A DNA stretch of 64,000 nt from Brevibacillus choshinensis (GCF_016811915.1 NZ_CP069127.1:1828001-1892000); one strand, 5' to 3'; shown: positions 1 through 8,792, counted from the stretch's first letter. The notes: generated by a model not told the origin, from the sequence alone. Program-made: numbers and translations.

Positions 1-25
1 GATTGGCCAAAATCAACTGAGCGAA

Positions 26-57
26 GGGCTTGGTCATTGGTCTAAGCCCGGATTTTT
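26..57 (+). terminator. Possible intrinsic terminator of a gene upstream of the window
   Basis: GGGCTT (26-31) pairs with AAGCCC (44-49) and is followed by a run of five T. It would end a transcript entering from the left, before the ETF operon. The stem is short, so this is tentative. Confidence 0.4.
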
Positions 58-175
58 CGCAATAGGTTATATCAATGAACGACAAGCTGCCAAAAGGAAT
101 CGCGTGAAAAGGAGACAACCATTTGAACGAGCACAAACGAGCCTTCGCGACTCGGCGGCTGGGGGGGAATGGTAC

Positions 176-1006
176 ATGCTGCACATTGTCGCTTGTATTA
201 AACAAGTGCCGGACACGAAGATCATCAAAATGAATCCGAAGACCAACACGATGGATCGTGCAAGTGCACCCGCGATCCTAAACCCGTATGATGCGCATGC
301 GGTCGAGGAAGCAGTGAGGCTGAAGCATAGGTATGGCGGTGTGGTCTCCGTCGTGACGATGGGACCGCCGCCAGCAGTCAAGGCGATACGGAAGTGCATC
401 GAGATCGGGGCTGATGCCGGCTACCTGATCACCGACAGGGCTTTTGCCGGGGCGGATACACTCGCTACGAGCTATGCAATCACCAAGGCGATTGAAAAGA
501 TATCTGAGACGCAGCCTGTAGACCTGGTGATTTGCGGCAAGATGACGATCGACGGAGACACAGGGCAGGTAGGCCCGGGCATCGCGAGGAGACTTGATAT
601 TCCCCCGCTGACCAGTGTCAAAAAAGTCGTGGAAGTGAACAAGGCGGAAGGATACGCGATCGTCCACCGCAAGCTGGAGGATGGCTACGAAGTCATTCAA
701 TCCTCTTTGCCGTGTCTCTTTTCCGTGGAAAAGGAAATCAACGAAGTCCCGTATTCGCCATTGCCCAATATGCTCAGGGCTGCTCGCTACAACCCCGTCA
801 TATGGGCAGTGGATGATCTGGGGGAAATCGACCGGACCCTTCTCGGCCTAAAAGGCTCGCCAACGATTGTGGCAAAGGTATGGCCGCCAGAAAAGCCAAA
901 AGGGGGAGAGATGCTGGACGGTTTGCCGAAGGAGCAGGTGTCGCGCCTCATGGAGATCCTGCAGGAGAAACAACGATTGTTCCGTGTTAAGGAGGGGCAG
1001 GTATGA
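176..1006 (+). CDS. etfB: Electron transfer flavoprotein subunit beta
   Basis: Beta subunit (276 aa) of the cytoplasmic ETF heterodimer, which accepts electrons from acyl-CoA and related dehydrogenases and passes them to an ETF:quinone oxidoreductase. The N-terminus reads MLHIVACIKQVPDTK, the standard EtfB opening, followed by the AMP-binding alpha/beta fold. I chose ATG 176, which follows GGGGGG; a GTG at 104 in the same frame has an AAGGA site but would add 24 residues unlike the family. Its stop overlaps the etfA start (ATGA). It heads an etfB-etfA-fixC-fixX operon, so its natural acceptor is the FixC/FixX pair. Confidence 0.95.
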   Translation: MLHIVACIKQVPDTKIIKMNPKTNTMDRASAPAILNPYDAHAVEEAVRLKHRYGGVVSVVTMGPPPAVKAIRKCIEIGADAGYLITDRAFAGADTLATSYAITKAIEKISETQPVDLVICGKMTIDGDTGQVGPGIARRLDIPPLTSVKKVVEVNKAEGYAIVHRKLEDGYEVIQSSLPCLFSVEKEINEVPYSPLPNMLRAARYNPVIWAVDDLGEIDRTLLGLKGSPTIVAKVWPPEKPKGGEMLDGLPKEQVSRLMEILQEKQRLFRVKEGQV

Positions 1007-2034
1007 ATCTGGAGGAATATTGCGGCATCTGGGTGTACTTGGAGGTGAACGATGGGAGGATTGCGCCAGTATCCCTTGAGCTTTTGGGGGCAGGGCGCCA
1101 GATGGCAGACAAAAGGGGCGTGCCTCTCGCCGGCCTCTTGATCGGTGATGGCGTGAGGGAGCTTGCCAAGACTGTCTTTCCTTATGGCGCAGACCAGGTC
1201 TACGTGTACGATGAGCCGATTTTTCACGATTACCGGACAGAATCCTACATGCGTGCCGTCATTGAATGCGTGAACAAGCACAAACCGGAAATCATTCTGT
1301 ACGGAGCGACTTCTACAGGAAAGGACCTGGCGAGCGCAGTCGCTACAGACCTCGAGACAGGACTCACAGCAGATACGACGATGCTCGATGTCAATGCAGA
1401 AACAGGTCTTTTGGAAGCCAGCCGACCTGCGTTTGGCGGCAATATCATGGCGACCATCCTATGCAAGAAGCATCGTCCGCAGATGGCGACGGTCCGTCCA
1501 AAAGTGATGAAGGCATTGGAAGCGGATCCTTCCCGAACGGGGGAAATCTTCGAAGAAAGGATCTCGCTGAAGGAAGATGACATCCGTACGAAAGTGCTGA
1601 AGATCGTCCGAGAGACCAAGGAGAAAGTGCGGCTGGATGAGGCGGATGTGATCGTTGCTGGCGGAAAAGGACTCGGCAGCAAGGAAGGCTTTGCCCTGAT
1701 CCACCGCTTTGCAGAGAAGATCGGGGCCACGGTGGGGGCCAGCCGGGATGCCGTCGAAGCCGGATGGATCGACCATGCGCATCAGGTTGGGCAGACGGGA
1801 GTGACCGTCACGCCGAAAATTTATTTCGCCATCGGAATATCGGGAGCGATTCAACATTTGGTCGGGATGCGAAATTCCGGACTGATCATTGCAATCAATA
1901 AAGATCCAGACGCGCTCATTTTCCAATCGTGCCACTACGGAATTGTAGGCGATGCTTTTGAAATCGTGCCTTTATTAATGGAAGCGTTTCAAACGGAGCC
2001 GGACAGGGAGGTACAATATGGCGGAAAAGTTTGA
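1003..2034 (+). CDS. etfA: Electron transfer flavoprotein subunit alpha
   Basis: Alpha subunit (343 aa) that binds the redox-active FAD of ETF. The C-terminal FAD domain is clear: GGKGLGSKEGF, then GASRDAVEAGW, QTGVTV, PKIYFAIGISGAIQH and a final IAINKDPDALIF segment, all typical of EtfA/FixB. It overlaps etfB by 4 nt and fixC by 17 nt, which indicates translational coupling. Together with EtfB it should carry two electrons per cycle to FixC. Length is close to the family norm. No missing conserved segment was seen. Confidence 0.95.
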   Translation: MNLEEYCGIWVYLEVNDGRIAPVSLELLGAGRQMADKRGVPLAGLLIGDGVRELAKTVFPYGADQVYVYDEPIFHDYRTESYMRAVIECVNKHKPEIILYGATSTGKDLASAVATDLETGLTADTTMLDVNAETGLLEASRPAFGGNIMATILCKKHRPQMATVRPKVMKALEADPSRTGEIFEERISLKEDDIRTKVLKIVRETKEKVRLDEADVIVAGGKGLGSKEGFALIHRFAEKIGATVGASRDAVEAGWIDHAHQVGQTGVTVTPKIYFAIGISGAIQHLVGMRNSGLIIAINKDPDALIFQSCHYGIVGDAFEIVPLLMEAFQTEPDREVQYGGKV

Positions 2035-3313
2035 TGTGATTGTGGTCGGAGCAGGTCCGGCGGGCACAGCATGCGCTTACACATTGGCCAAAAAGGGCGT
2101 GAATGTTCTGCTGATGGAGCGGGGAGAATACCCAGGCTCCAAAAACGTGATGGGAGGCGTTTTGTACCGCAAGACGATGGAGGATATCATCCCGGGTTTT
2201 TACAAGGAAGCGCCTGTAGAGCGGCCCATCGTCGAGCAGCGGTTCATGATGCTGGATAAAGAATCGGCGGTCAATTTCAGCTACAAAGGGATGGAATGGG
2301 CGCAGGAGCCGTACAACAACTTCACCGTGCTCCGCGCAAAATTCGATCAATGGTTTGCCGATAAAGCAGTGCAGGAGGGAGCTCTGCTCCTCAATGAGAC
2401 GGTTGCGCTCGAATGCATCATCGAAAATGGCAAAGTCGTAGGGATCCGCACTGACCGACCGGATGGGGATGTGTATGCGGATGTAGTCGTCCTGGCTGAC
2501 GGCGTCAATTCGCTCCTCGCCAAGTCGCTTGGCTTTCACAAGGAGTTCCGCCCAGACGAGGTTGCCCTCGCGGTAATGGAGGTACTGAAGCTGGACCGGA
2601 AAATCATCGAGGACCGCTTCAATCTGGAGGGTGACCATGGCTGTACGATCGAGATTTTTGGCGACTCGACCAAAGGAATCCTCGGTACGGCCTGGCTGTA
2701 TACCAACAAGGACAGTTTGAATATCGGCGTCGGGACGATGCTCTCCGGGCTGATCAAAAACAAGATCAAGCCGTATGAGCTCTTGGATTACGTGAAAAAT
2801 CACCCGATGATTCGTCCGTACATTCAAGGGTGCGAGCAACAGGAATACTTGGCGCATCTCATCCCCGAGGGCGGCTATCGCTCGATGCCCAAAGTGGTGG
2901 GGAACGGGGTGATCGTGGTAGGTGACGCCGCTCAATTGGTCAATGCGATTCACAGGGAAGGCTCCAACATGGCGATGGCTTCTGGCGTTATGGCCGCAGA
3001 AACGATCATGCAGGCGCGTGAGGCCGGAGATTTTTCAGAGCGCATGCTTGATTCCTACCGCACGAATCTGTTGAATAGCTTCGTGGGGCAGGACCTTAAA
3101 AAATACAAGGATGCCACTCATCACTTCGAGAAGTTCCCGCAGTACTTCGAGCAGTACATTCCCATGGTGAACAAGGCAGCCAGCCAGATGTTCACCGTGG
3201 ACGGCACTTCCAAATGGACCAAGCAGAAAAAGATCTGGAGCGAGCTTGGGACTGCCAAGGAAAAATGGAAAATGGCTCGCGATCTGATGAATGCATGGAG
3301 GGTGATGAAGTGA
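2018..3313 (+). CDS. fixC: FAD-dependent oxidoreductase FixC-type (ETF:quinone oxidoreductase-like)
   Basis: Flavoprotein of 431 aa that takes electrons from ETF and, with its ferredoxin-like partner FixX, delivers them to the quinone pool. The N-terminus has the dinucleotide-binding pattern VVGAGPAGTACAY; a second FAD motif VVGDAAQLVNAIHREG lies near residue 310. The 3' neighbour fixX starts inside its stop region (TGATG). FixABCX systems occur in nitrogen fixers as bifurcating complexes and in other bacteria in fatty-acid or carnitine metabolism; no nitrogenase genes are present here, so a dehydrogenase-linked role is more likely. The substrate dehydrogenase is not encoded in the window. 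Confidence 0.9.
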   Translation: MAEKFDVIVVGAGPAGTACAYTLAKKGVNVLLMERGEYPGSKNVMGGVLYRKTMEDIIPGFYKEAPVERPIVEQRFMMLDKESAVNFSYKGMEWAQEPYNNFTVLRAKFDQWFADKAVQEGALLLNETVALECIIENGKVVGIRTDRPDGDVYADVVVLADGVNSLLAKSLGFHKEFRPDEVALAVMEVLKLDRKIIEDRFNLEGDHGCTIEIFGDSTKGILGTAWLYTNKDSLNIGVGTMLSGLIKNKIKPYELLDYVKNHPMIRPYIQGCEQQEYLAHLIPEGGYRSMPKVVGNGVIVVGDAAQLVNAIHREGSNMAMASGVMAAETIMQAREAGDFSERMLDSYRTNLLNSFVGQDLKKYKDATHHFEKFPQYFEQYIPMVNKAASQMFTVDGTSKWTKQKKIWSELGTAKEKWKMARDLMNAWRVMK

Positions 3314-3609
3314 TGTCAGATATCCCCAAAGGGCAGTCGATCGAAGAAAAACAATACCTGGTCCGTTTCAAGGCCGATACGCAGTCACATCTGCACGTAC
3401 TCAGTGCAGATGTTTGTGCAACCCAATGTCCCGATAAGCTATGTACCATTTTTTGCCCGGCTGAAGTATACAAATGGGAAGAGGTGCGGATGCATGTGGG
3501 ATACGAAGGGTGTCACGAATGCGGAAGCTGCCGGATTGGCTGTCCCTATGAAAACATCAAGTGGGAGTACCCAAAAGGCGGTCACGGAATTATCTTCAGA
3601 CTCGGTTAA
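3313..3609 (+). CDS. fixX: Ferredoxin-like protein FixX
   Basis: Small iron-sulphur protein (98 aa), partner of FixC. It has two cysteine groups: an upstream C-x3-C-x4-C-x3-C set (CATQCP, LCTIFCP) and the classic C-x2-C-x2-C-x3-CP set (CHECGSCRIGCP), which would bind one [4Fe-4S] cluster. The ATG at 3313 overlaps the fixC stop by one base; an in-frame start further upstream lies inside fixC and is less likely. It completes the etfBA-fixCX operon and should pass electrons from FixC to quinone. Confidence 0.9.
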   Translation: MSDIPKGQSIEEKQYLVRFKADTQSHLHVLSADVCATQCPDKLCTIFCPAEVYKWEEVRMHVGYEGCHECGSCRIGCPYENIKWEYPKGGHGIIFRLG

Positions 3610-3625
3610 TGGGCGGGGATGTGCC

Positions 3626-3796
3626 ATGATCCAGGAGGGCGACAAAGTCGTTTTTCTCAAAGATGGAGTTCGGGGAATTGTCATCCGTGTCGAAGAAGAC
3701 CGTTGCCATGTTTTATGGGAGGATGAGTTTGTCAGCTGGGAGAAGAAAGAGTGGCTGCGACTGGAGCCGATGGAAAAGAAAGAACAGCGGGAGTAG
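3626..3796 (+). CDS. Small hypothetical protein (56 aa)
   Basis: Opens with MIQEGDKVVFLKDG and contains a run of short beta-strand-like segments (VVFL, GIVIRV, CHVLWEDEFVSW), suggesting a small SH3/KOW-like barrel, then a charged tail. I do not recognise a named family. It lies 16 nt after fixX on the same strand behind GGGCGGGGATGTGCC, so it is probably co-transcribed with the ETF operon. A hairpin overlaps its stop codon. Confidence 0.6.
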   Translation: MIQEGDKVVFLKDGVRGIVIRVEEDRCHVLWEDEFVSWEKKEWLRLEPMEKKEQRE

Positions 3797-3813
3797 TTCG
3801 CCCGCTGTTCTTC
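3780..3813. terminator. Bidirectional intrinsic terminator
   Basis: AGAACAGCGGG (3781-3791) pairs with CCCGCTGTTCT (3801-3811) around a short loop. T-rich tracts flank both sides, better on the minus strand, so it serves both the ETF operon and the convergent peptidase gene. Confidence 0.8.
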
Positions 3814-3825
3814 AGATTCGAGAGG

Positions 3826-4299
3826 TCACCGAAGCTCGTAAGGCAATGGCAGCGCCTTTTGCCCCGTGATTCGGTAACAGCCCAGGATCGGCTGTGGTGA
3901 TGCGAGGGATAAGATGAGGTATGCTGCATCTGTATAATAGGCGTACGCTATGTCCTCAAGGGAAGGAACGGGAGGCGCTGTGGGATGAGAGTGATAGATC
4001 CCCACCAGCGTCTCGCCTTTTAGCGCCATCCTTTGAAAAACCTTTTGAATGTGACGAGGGTCCATAGCAAAGGCTACGGGGCTCTTTTCAATGTTTTCCA
4101 TTCGCCAGATGGTTTCCGCACAACCGCTTCTCCCGGAAAGAAGTCCACAGGCTTCTGCGGGGCGTTCTTCCATACAGTGTCTGACCATCTCCTGCCAGAT
4201 TGAATGGGAAATCAGGAATGAGCTACTGTGATGATTAGCCTTGCCAGCGCCTGCCGCAGCATCCCCCGGAAGTTCTGGGTTGCACGTAAGGCTGGACAT
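3826..4299 (-). CDS. M67-family (JAMM/MPN domain) metallopeptidase
   Basis: Predicted zinc isopeptidase or desampylase-like protein. The JAMM signature H-x-H-x7-S-x2-D is intact (HSHPTAPPVPSLED), with an upstream EACGLLSGR strand carrying the usual Glu. Bacterial members often process small ubiquitin-like or sulphur-carrier proteins, but no ThiS/MoaD partner is nearby, so the substrate is unknown. The only ATG in frame (4299) overlaps the upstream small gene by 65 nt; family alignment suggests the true start is nearer FLISHSIWQEM, about 26 codons in, with a non-ATG codon. The start is therefore uncertain while the family call is firm. Confidence 0.75.
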   Translation of the reverse strand: MSSLTCNPELPGDAAAGAGKANHHSSSFLISHSIWQEMVRHCMEERPAEACGLLSGRSGCAETIWRMENIEKSPVAFAMDPRHIQKVFQRMALKGETLVGIYHSHPTAPPVPSLEDIAYAYYTDAAYLILSLASPQPILGCYRITGQKALPLPYELR

Positions 4300-4441
4300 T
4301 TTGGACTGGGCTGTTTTTTGGCAGCGGAGTCATGGGACGCGGCTGTTGAGCCATGGGTCTTGTCGTGGGTTGCTGTATGGGGCGGACTGGCATTTGCTGA
4401 CGATATTGCTGATAGTAAGCGCGTAGTTGTTCGGGTGTCAT
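4235..4441 (-). CDS. Small Pro/Gln-rich hypothetical protein
   Basis: 68 residues, very rich in Gln, Pro and Arg, ending in a Gly-Gly-Cys-Cys motif (SGGCCGRRWQG). ATG 4441 is preceded by GGGAGGG at good spacing, which supports it as a real gene. It contains PVRPIQQPT, echoing the PIQQT repeats at the C-terminus of the coiled-coil protein just upstream. The low-complexity composition and CC ending recall small spore-coat or surface proteins, but this is inference only. Confidence 0.6.
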   Translation of the reverse strand: MTPEQLRAYYQQYRQQMPVRPIQQPTTRPMAQQPRPMTPLPKNSPVQNVQPYVQPRTSGGCCGRRWQG

Positions 4442-4523
4442 GGTATTCCCTCCCTTTTGTACTGTACTATGTTTTATTCATGGAGCAGTCTCATGGGAAC
4501 GGCATTCGCACATCGGCTGCACA

Positions 4524-7307
4524 TCACCGAAACGGATTGAATGTATTTCCGTTATTCGCGTGAGGTGGCAATGGAAAGTTCGCAGGGATGGAGTTCGAAG
4601 TTTGCTGGATCGGTTTCGCAGTCTGCTGGATCGGTTTCGCAGGTAGCGCCTGCTGAGTATTGACTGGGGTTCCCTGAGGAGAATAGGAACTTGGCATCTG
4701 GCTCAGCATTTTGTTCGCTCGGGCTTCTTTATGCGTGAAATCTTTGATGGCCTGTTTGTATTTCTCCTCCTTGTCTTGCAGCTCTTTTACCAGCTGCTTG
4801 AGTCCATCCACCGTCTTTCTAAGGACCTTCTCCTGTGTTGCTACCTGCTCCAGCTCTTTTTCTTTGGCACGCATTTGCTGCTGATGCTGCTGCTCTTTTG
4901 CACTTGTTTGGCCGAGCAATTTCTGATAACGATCCTCTGCCTCCTGCGCATTCGAGAGAGCCTCAGACAGGTGCTTGATTTTTCGCTCGTATTCATCTGA
5001 TTTGTGCTGCTCTTCTTCCAGTTGTTTTTGGATCGTCACCATTTTTTCGTTCCATTCGGACTGTGCTGTCAAGGCGAGCTGCAGTTCTTCATCACGTTTG
5101 TCGAGGGCGAGTTTCCACTCCTGAGCCTTGTTTTCCCACTGTGAAGCGGCTTCGAGCTGCAGAGTAATCGCTGCAAGCTGCTGGGAAGTCGTTTCGAGCT
5201 CTTGATGCAGATGCGTTTCTCGCTGTTGGGCAGCTTCAAGCTGTTCCACAGTCGAATCGAGTTGTTTGGAAGCATCCTCCAGCTCCTGGAGCAGCTGCGC
5301 TTCACGTTGCTCGGCCGCGTTGAGCTGTTCCGTAGCCGCATCGAGCTGTTGGGAAGCATCTTCCAGCTTCTGGAGCAGCTGCGCTTCACGTTGCTCGGCC
5401 GCGTTGAGCTGTTCCGTAGCTGCATCGAGCTGTTGGGAAGCAGCCTCCAGCTCCTGAAGCAGTTGCGTTTTTTGTTGCTCGGCAGCATCGAGCTGTTCCA
5501 AAGTCGCTTCAAGCTGCTGAGAAGCAGCCTCTCGCTCTTGGATGAGTTGCGTTCCGCGTTGCTCCGCCGCCTCAAGCTCTTGAGAAGCAACTTCGAGGTC
5601 TTGGAACAGCGCCGCTTCACGCTGTTGAGATGCTTCGAGCTGTTCAGCGTTCGCTTCGAGTTCTTGGGAGGCTGCTTCGAGGTCTTGGAGCAGCGCCGCT
5701 TCACGCTGTTGTGATGCTTCGAGCTGTTCCGAAATCGCTTCGAGCTCTTGGGAGGCGGCTTCGAGGTCTTGGAGCAGCGCCGCTTTACGCTGCTCGGCTG
5801 CATCGAGCAGTTCCGAAATCACTTCGAGCTGTTGGGAAGCAGCCTCCAGCTCTTGATTGAGTTGCGTTTTTTGTTGCTCGGAAGCCTCGAGCTCTTGGGA
5901 GGCGGCTTCCAGGTCTTGGAGCAGCGCCGTTTCACGCTGTTGTGATGCTTCGAGCTGTTCCGAAATCGCATCGAGCTGTCGGGAAGCAGCCTCCAGCTGG
6001 TGGATGAGTTGCGTTTCACGTTGCACCGCCGCCTCGAGCTGCTCGGAAATCACCTCTGACTGCTGGGAGGCAGCTTCGAGGTCTTGGAGCAGCTCACTCT
6101 CACGCTGTTGAGCAGCTTCGATTTGTTTAGAAGCAGTCTCGAGCTCCTGAAGCAGCTTGGCTTCACGGTTATGAGCGGCTTCTAGCTCAAGCGACACTGC
6201 TTTCAGGTTGATTTCTTGTTGTTCCTTCCAGTCCGTCTGAGAGGAGCGGGCCTCTTGAAGTTCCTCTTCCCGTTGATCGTAAGCGAGCTTCCACTCCAAA
6301 GCTTGCTGTTTCCAAGACAAACCGGCTTCCTCTAATTCGGAAAGCTCTTGAAGCAGCTGTGCATCTCGCTGGCCAGCAGCCGAAATCTGGTGTTGAGCTG
6401 CTTCGAACTTGCTCTTCCAATGATTCTCCTGTTCTTGTAGCTCGTTGATCATGATCTCTTGATCCGCTACCAGCTGGATGAGTGCTGATTCTCGTATCGT
6501 GGCGTTCTCTAGTTTCCCATGAGCTTCATCGAGCTGTTCATGAATCGCTTCAGCAGCGGGGGCGTTCTGTTCCAGCTGTCTCTGCAAGGAATGGATGATG
6601 TCCTGCCACTCAGCTTCTTTTTGCTCGTATTGCTCCAATCTGTGACGAAGGGTTTCTAGGCCTTGGTGGAGAACCGTTTCTTGCTCCTGATAACGAGTGA
6701 TGACGTTATCCTTTTGTTTGTTGGCGAGCTCAATTTCGGCAGCCTGCTTCTCGTAGGCGGCAAGCTTAGCTTCCAGCTGCGTCGTCAGATTCTGATACCT
6801 TGCTTCCAGGGCCGAGAGTTGAGCCAGATGCTCTTCGTTTTGCGCCTGAAGGGCTTCTTCGTCCATTTTTGGCGTGTCCCTGGCTTCAAGCAGTTCTGCT
6901 TTGAGCTCCTCGGTAGCCTGCTTCCATCTGACTTCCCGCTCCTTGTAGGTAGCGATCGTTTTATCTCGCTGTTCCAACAGGTTTTGATGCTTTTCTACCT
7001 TATCTTTAAGCTGTTCCAGCTGGCTTTCCGTCCGGGACAGTTTTTGCTTCCATTCCTGCTCATTCACTTGCAAGGTCAGGATGGCATCGTCGTATCGATC
7101 GGCAAGCTCTTGGTGGGCTTGCTCTCTTTCCAGCAAGGCTTGCAGCTGCTCTTGCAGCTGAGCAATTTCCAAACTGTACTGGTTTGCTTTGGCTTCATAG
7201 TAGTACGCTTGTTTTTTCAACAACAGCAGTTTTTCATTTCCGCTTTTCCCTTTGCGGGTACTGCTCGCGACACTGCTGCCAGTGCTGGAGGTCCTTTTTT
7301 TGAGCAC
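4524..7307 (-). CDS. Long coiled-coil repeat protein
   Basis: A 927-residue protein that is almost entirely heptad-patterned coiled coil. After a basic, Ser/Thr-rich N-terminus (about 25 residues) come unique coiled-coil segments, then about a dozen copies of a 28-residue (four-heptad) unit of the type QLEASQQREA-LLQDLEAASQ, then further coiled coil and a disordered P/Q tail with PIQQT repeats. No signal peptide or membrane span is seen. I chose the GTG at 7307 because it follows AAAGGAGG at 7 nt; upstream in-frame ATGs lack such a site. Its function is unknown; a structural role in a spore or envelope layer would fit the neighbours. The 84-bp DNA repeats make this locus prone to length variation. 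Confidence 0.8.
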   Translation of the reverse strand: MLKKRTSSTGSSVASSTRKGKSGNEKLLLLKKQAYYYEAKANQYSLEIAQLQEQLQALLEREQAHQELADRYDDAILTLQVNEQEWKQKLSRTESQLEQLKDKVEKHQNLLEQRDKTIATYKEREVRWKQATEELKAELLEARDTPKMDEEALQAQNEEHLAQLSALEARYQNLTTQLEAKLAAYEKQAAEIELANKQKDNVITRYQEQETVLHQGLETLRHRLEQYEQKEAEWQDIIHSLQRQLEQNAPAAEAIHEQLDEAHGKLENATIRESALIQLVADQEIMINELQEQENHWKSKFEAAQHQISAAGQRDAQLLQELSELEEAGLSWKQQALEWKLAYDQREEELQEARSSQTDWKEQQEINLKAVSLELEAAHNREAKLLQELETASKQIEAAQQRESELLQDLEAASQQSEVISEQLEAAVQRETQLIHQLEAASRQLDAISEQLEASQQRETALLQDLEAASQELEASEQQKTQLNQELEAASQQLEVISELLDAAEQRKAALLQDLEAASQELEAISEQLEASQQREAALLQDLEAASQELEANAEQLEASQQREAALFQDLEVASQELEAAEQRGTQLIQEREAASQQLEATLEQLDAAEQQKTQLLQELEAASQQLDAATEQLNAAEQREAQLLQKLEDASQQLDAATEQLNAAEQREAQLLQELEDASKQLDSTVEQLEAAQQRETHLHQELETTSQQLAAITLQLEAASQWENKAQEWKLALDKRDEELQLALTAQSEWNEKMVTIQKQLEEEQHKSDEYERKIKHLSEALSNAQEAEDRYQKLLGQTSAKEQQHQQQMRAKEKELEQVATQEKVLRKTVDGLKQLVKELQDKEEKYKQAIKDFTHKEARANKMLSQMPSSYSPQGTPVNTQQALPAKPIQQTAKPIQQTSNSIPANFPLPPHANNGNTFNPFR

Positions 7308-7420
7308 GTGTTGTCCTCCTTTTTTCATATAGGTATCCACTATAGACATATGTAACGGATCGGGATTGGTGCCTGTATGGCTCGAGGGTACTGCGCAGAG
7401 AGGAAAAGAAAAAGAAAAGA

Positions 7421-7445
7421 CGGGAGAAGCCATGGCCTTCTCCCG
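7421..7445 (-). terminator. Intrinsic terminator of the surface-protein gene
   Basis: A perfect 9-bp stem (CGGGAGAAG at 7421-7429, CTTCTCCCG at 7437-7445). On the minus strand it is followed by a pyrimidine tract with many T. It separates the 7484-8686 gene from the coiled-coil gene. Confidence 0.85.
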
Positions 7446-7483
7446 CCAGAACGCATTTTGTCATGCTGATTTTGGAAATGGAA

Positions 7484-8686
7484 TTAAGGAGTGGTGATGA
7501 CGATATCTCCGAAGGTGACGCAATCGGCAACCAGAAGTTGTTCGTCCGGAACGACTGTGACCGTTGCGGAGAACACGAGAACGCCGGAGGCATCGGTCAG
7601 GGTCAGGATGATGACGTCTGGCAGTCCGAGAGCTGTTTCGGCTACTGTCAGCGAATACGTCAGTGTATCTTGAACGCCAGTGGAGGTGAACGTTCTGACA
7701 CCTGTACCCGATACGGTGAGCCCTGTCAGGATCGCGATACCTGGCAGGACGGTGATGCACGTAGGCGAGCTGATGGACGTCGGCGAGAAGCTGAAACTTT
7801 GATCGCCAGGGAGTACATCAGGCAGAATATTATCAAAGAAGTTAAAGGTAAACGAGCTGCTGGACGGATCGCAAACAGGGCAGATATCTGCGATGAGCTG
7901 GATGGTTCCGACTGCGAGAGTAAGAGGAATACCGATGGATACGGAGATGTTTGGTACCAGAGCGTTCACGGATGCCTGGCAATCGCAGTTCGCTACAGGG
8001 AAGATCGGCGGGCATTGTGGCGGGAATACGAACGGCGGGCAACGGAAGGAAGGGGTTGGAGATGGAACAGGAATGCTGTTTGGACGAGGAGAGCAGAACT
8101 TGGCGAGAACTTCCAGTTTCACTTCCATTTCTACCTGGATCTCTACGCACACGATGACGTCGAGTTGGACCATGCCGCCCAGGAGGACATTTCCGGTTGG
8201 GTTGCACTCGATCGCGCTGATGCGGCAAACGATGTTGTTCTCGTCGAGTGGTTCAGGCAGGCACAACACAACTTCCTGGTCGAACTGAACGGTTGTCGTA
8301 AAATCGCACAGAGGAGTACTGTCCGCAAAAATACGAACAAGTACGTCTGCACCGAAAATGAATCGAACGACACCTACGCGAACGGTGGTTCCACTGACGA
8401 CGATATTTTCGCGGCGAATGTTGACGATGTTGCAGCTAGGACCGGGCGATACCGGCTCAACGCAGGAAATGGTGATGTCTTGACCTGCACGAATGGCTGC
8501 GTCTACCAGAGCTCGACAATCGTCGGGAATGGCAACCTTGTTACGGTAGCTATTGGCGAGAACGACCCAGTCATACACCTTGTTGACGCGAATGCACTCT
8601 GGCTGCAGGTTGTTGGAAATCGGAGGAGTGGCGGTGGGCGTCGGTGTAGGGAGCTGGCGACCCTTGATGGGCTTCACTTGATTCAC
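7484..8686 (-). CDS. Cys/Pro/Thr-rich probable spore-surface protein
   Basis: 400 residues, no signal peptide, with a PTPTPTATPP stretch near the N-terminus, an ECIRVNKVYDWVV segment, many scattered cysteines and a central PSPTPS/CPPFVFPPQCPP linker. The rest is beta-rich with hydrophobic strands. I do not recognise a curated family; similar Cys-rich, KVYDW-bearing proteins occur among spore coat or exosporium components as far as I recall. The GTG start at 8686 sits behind AAAGGAAGG. A CATANNNTG element lies about 50 nt upstream, as expected for mother-cell expression. Spore-surface location is inference from composition and promoter. Confidence 0.6.
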   Translation of the reverse strand: MNQVKPIKGRQLPTPTPTATPPISNNLQPECIRVNKVYDWVVLANSYRNKVAIPDDCRALVDAAIRAGQDITISCVEPVSPGPSCNIVNIRRENIVVSGTTVRVGVVRFIFGADVLVRIFADSTPLCDFTTTVQFDQEVVLCLPEPLDENNIVCRISAIECNPTGNVLLGGMVQLDVIVCVEIQVEMEVKLEVLAKFCSPRPNSIPVPSPTPSFRCPPFVFPPQCPPIFPVANCDCQASVNALVPNISVSIGIPLTLAVGTIQLIADICPVCDPSSSSFTFNFFDNILPDVLPGDQSFSFSPTSISSPTCITVLPGIAILTGLTVSGTGVRTFTSTGVQDTLTYSLTVAETALGLPDVIILTLTDASGVLVFSATVTVVPDEQLLVADCVTFGDIVITTP

Positions 8687-8728
8687 CGTATGAATCCTTC
8701 CTTTCCTAGGGGATTTGCTTTGCAGTTA

Positions 8729-8737
8729 CATACTATG
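8729..8737 (-). promoter_or_regulatory. Mother-cell sigma-K/E-like -10 element
   Basis: CATAGTATG on the minus strand, 51 nt from the GTG start at 8686. It matches CATANNNT(A/G). Confidence 0.45.
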
Positions 8738-8792
8738 TGGGCAATAGGAAATTTGCTTGTCATCAAATGCCTATTTTTAGGTGATTCCCATG

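Noticed and set aside
104..175. Upstream GTG start for etfB
   Set aside because: It has a fair ribosome site, but the extra 24 residues do not match EtfB, whose conserved start is at 176.
1916..2953. 345-codon minus-strand open frame opposite fixC
   Set aside because: It mirrors a conserved FixC reading frame and has no family motifs; antisense open frames arise from the codon bias of these GC-richer genes.
5202..6111. Several plus-strand frames inside the coiled-coil repeat region
   Set aside because: They reflect the 84-bp repeats read on the wrong strand.
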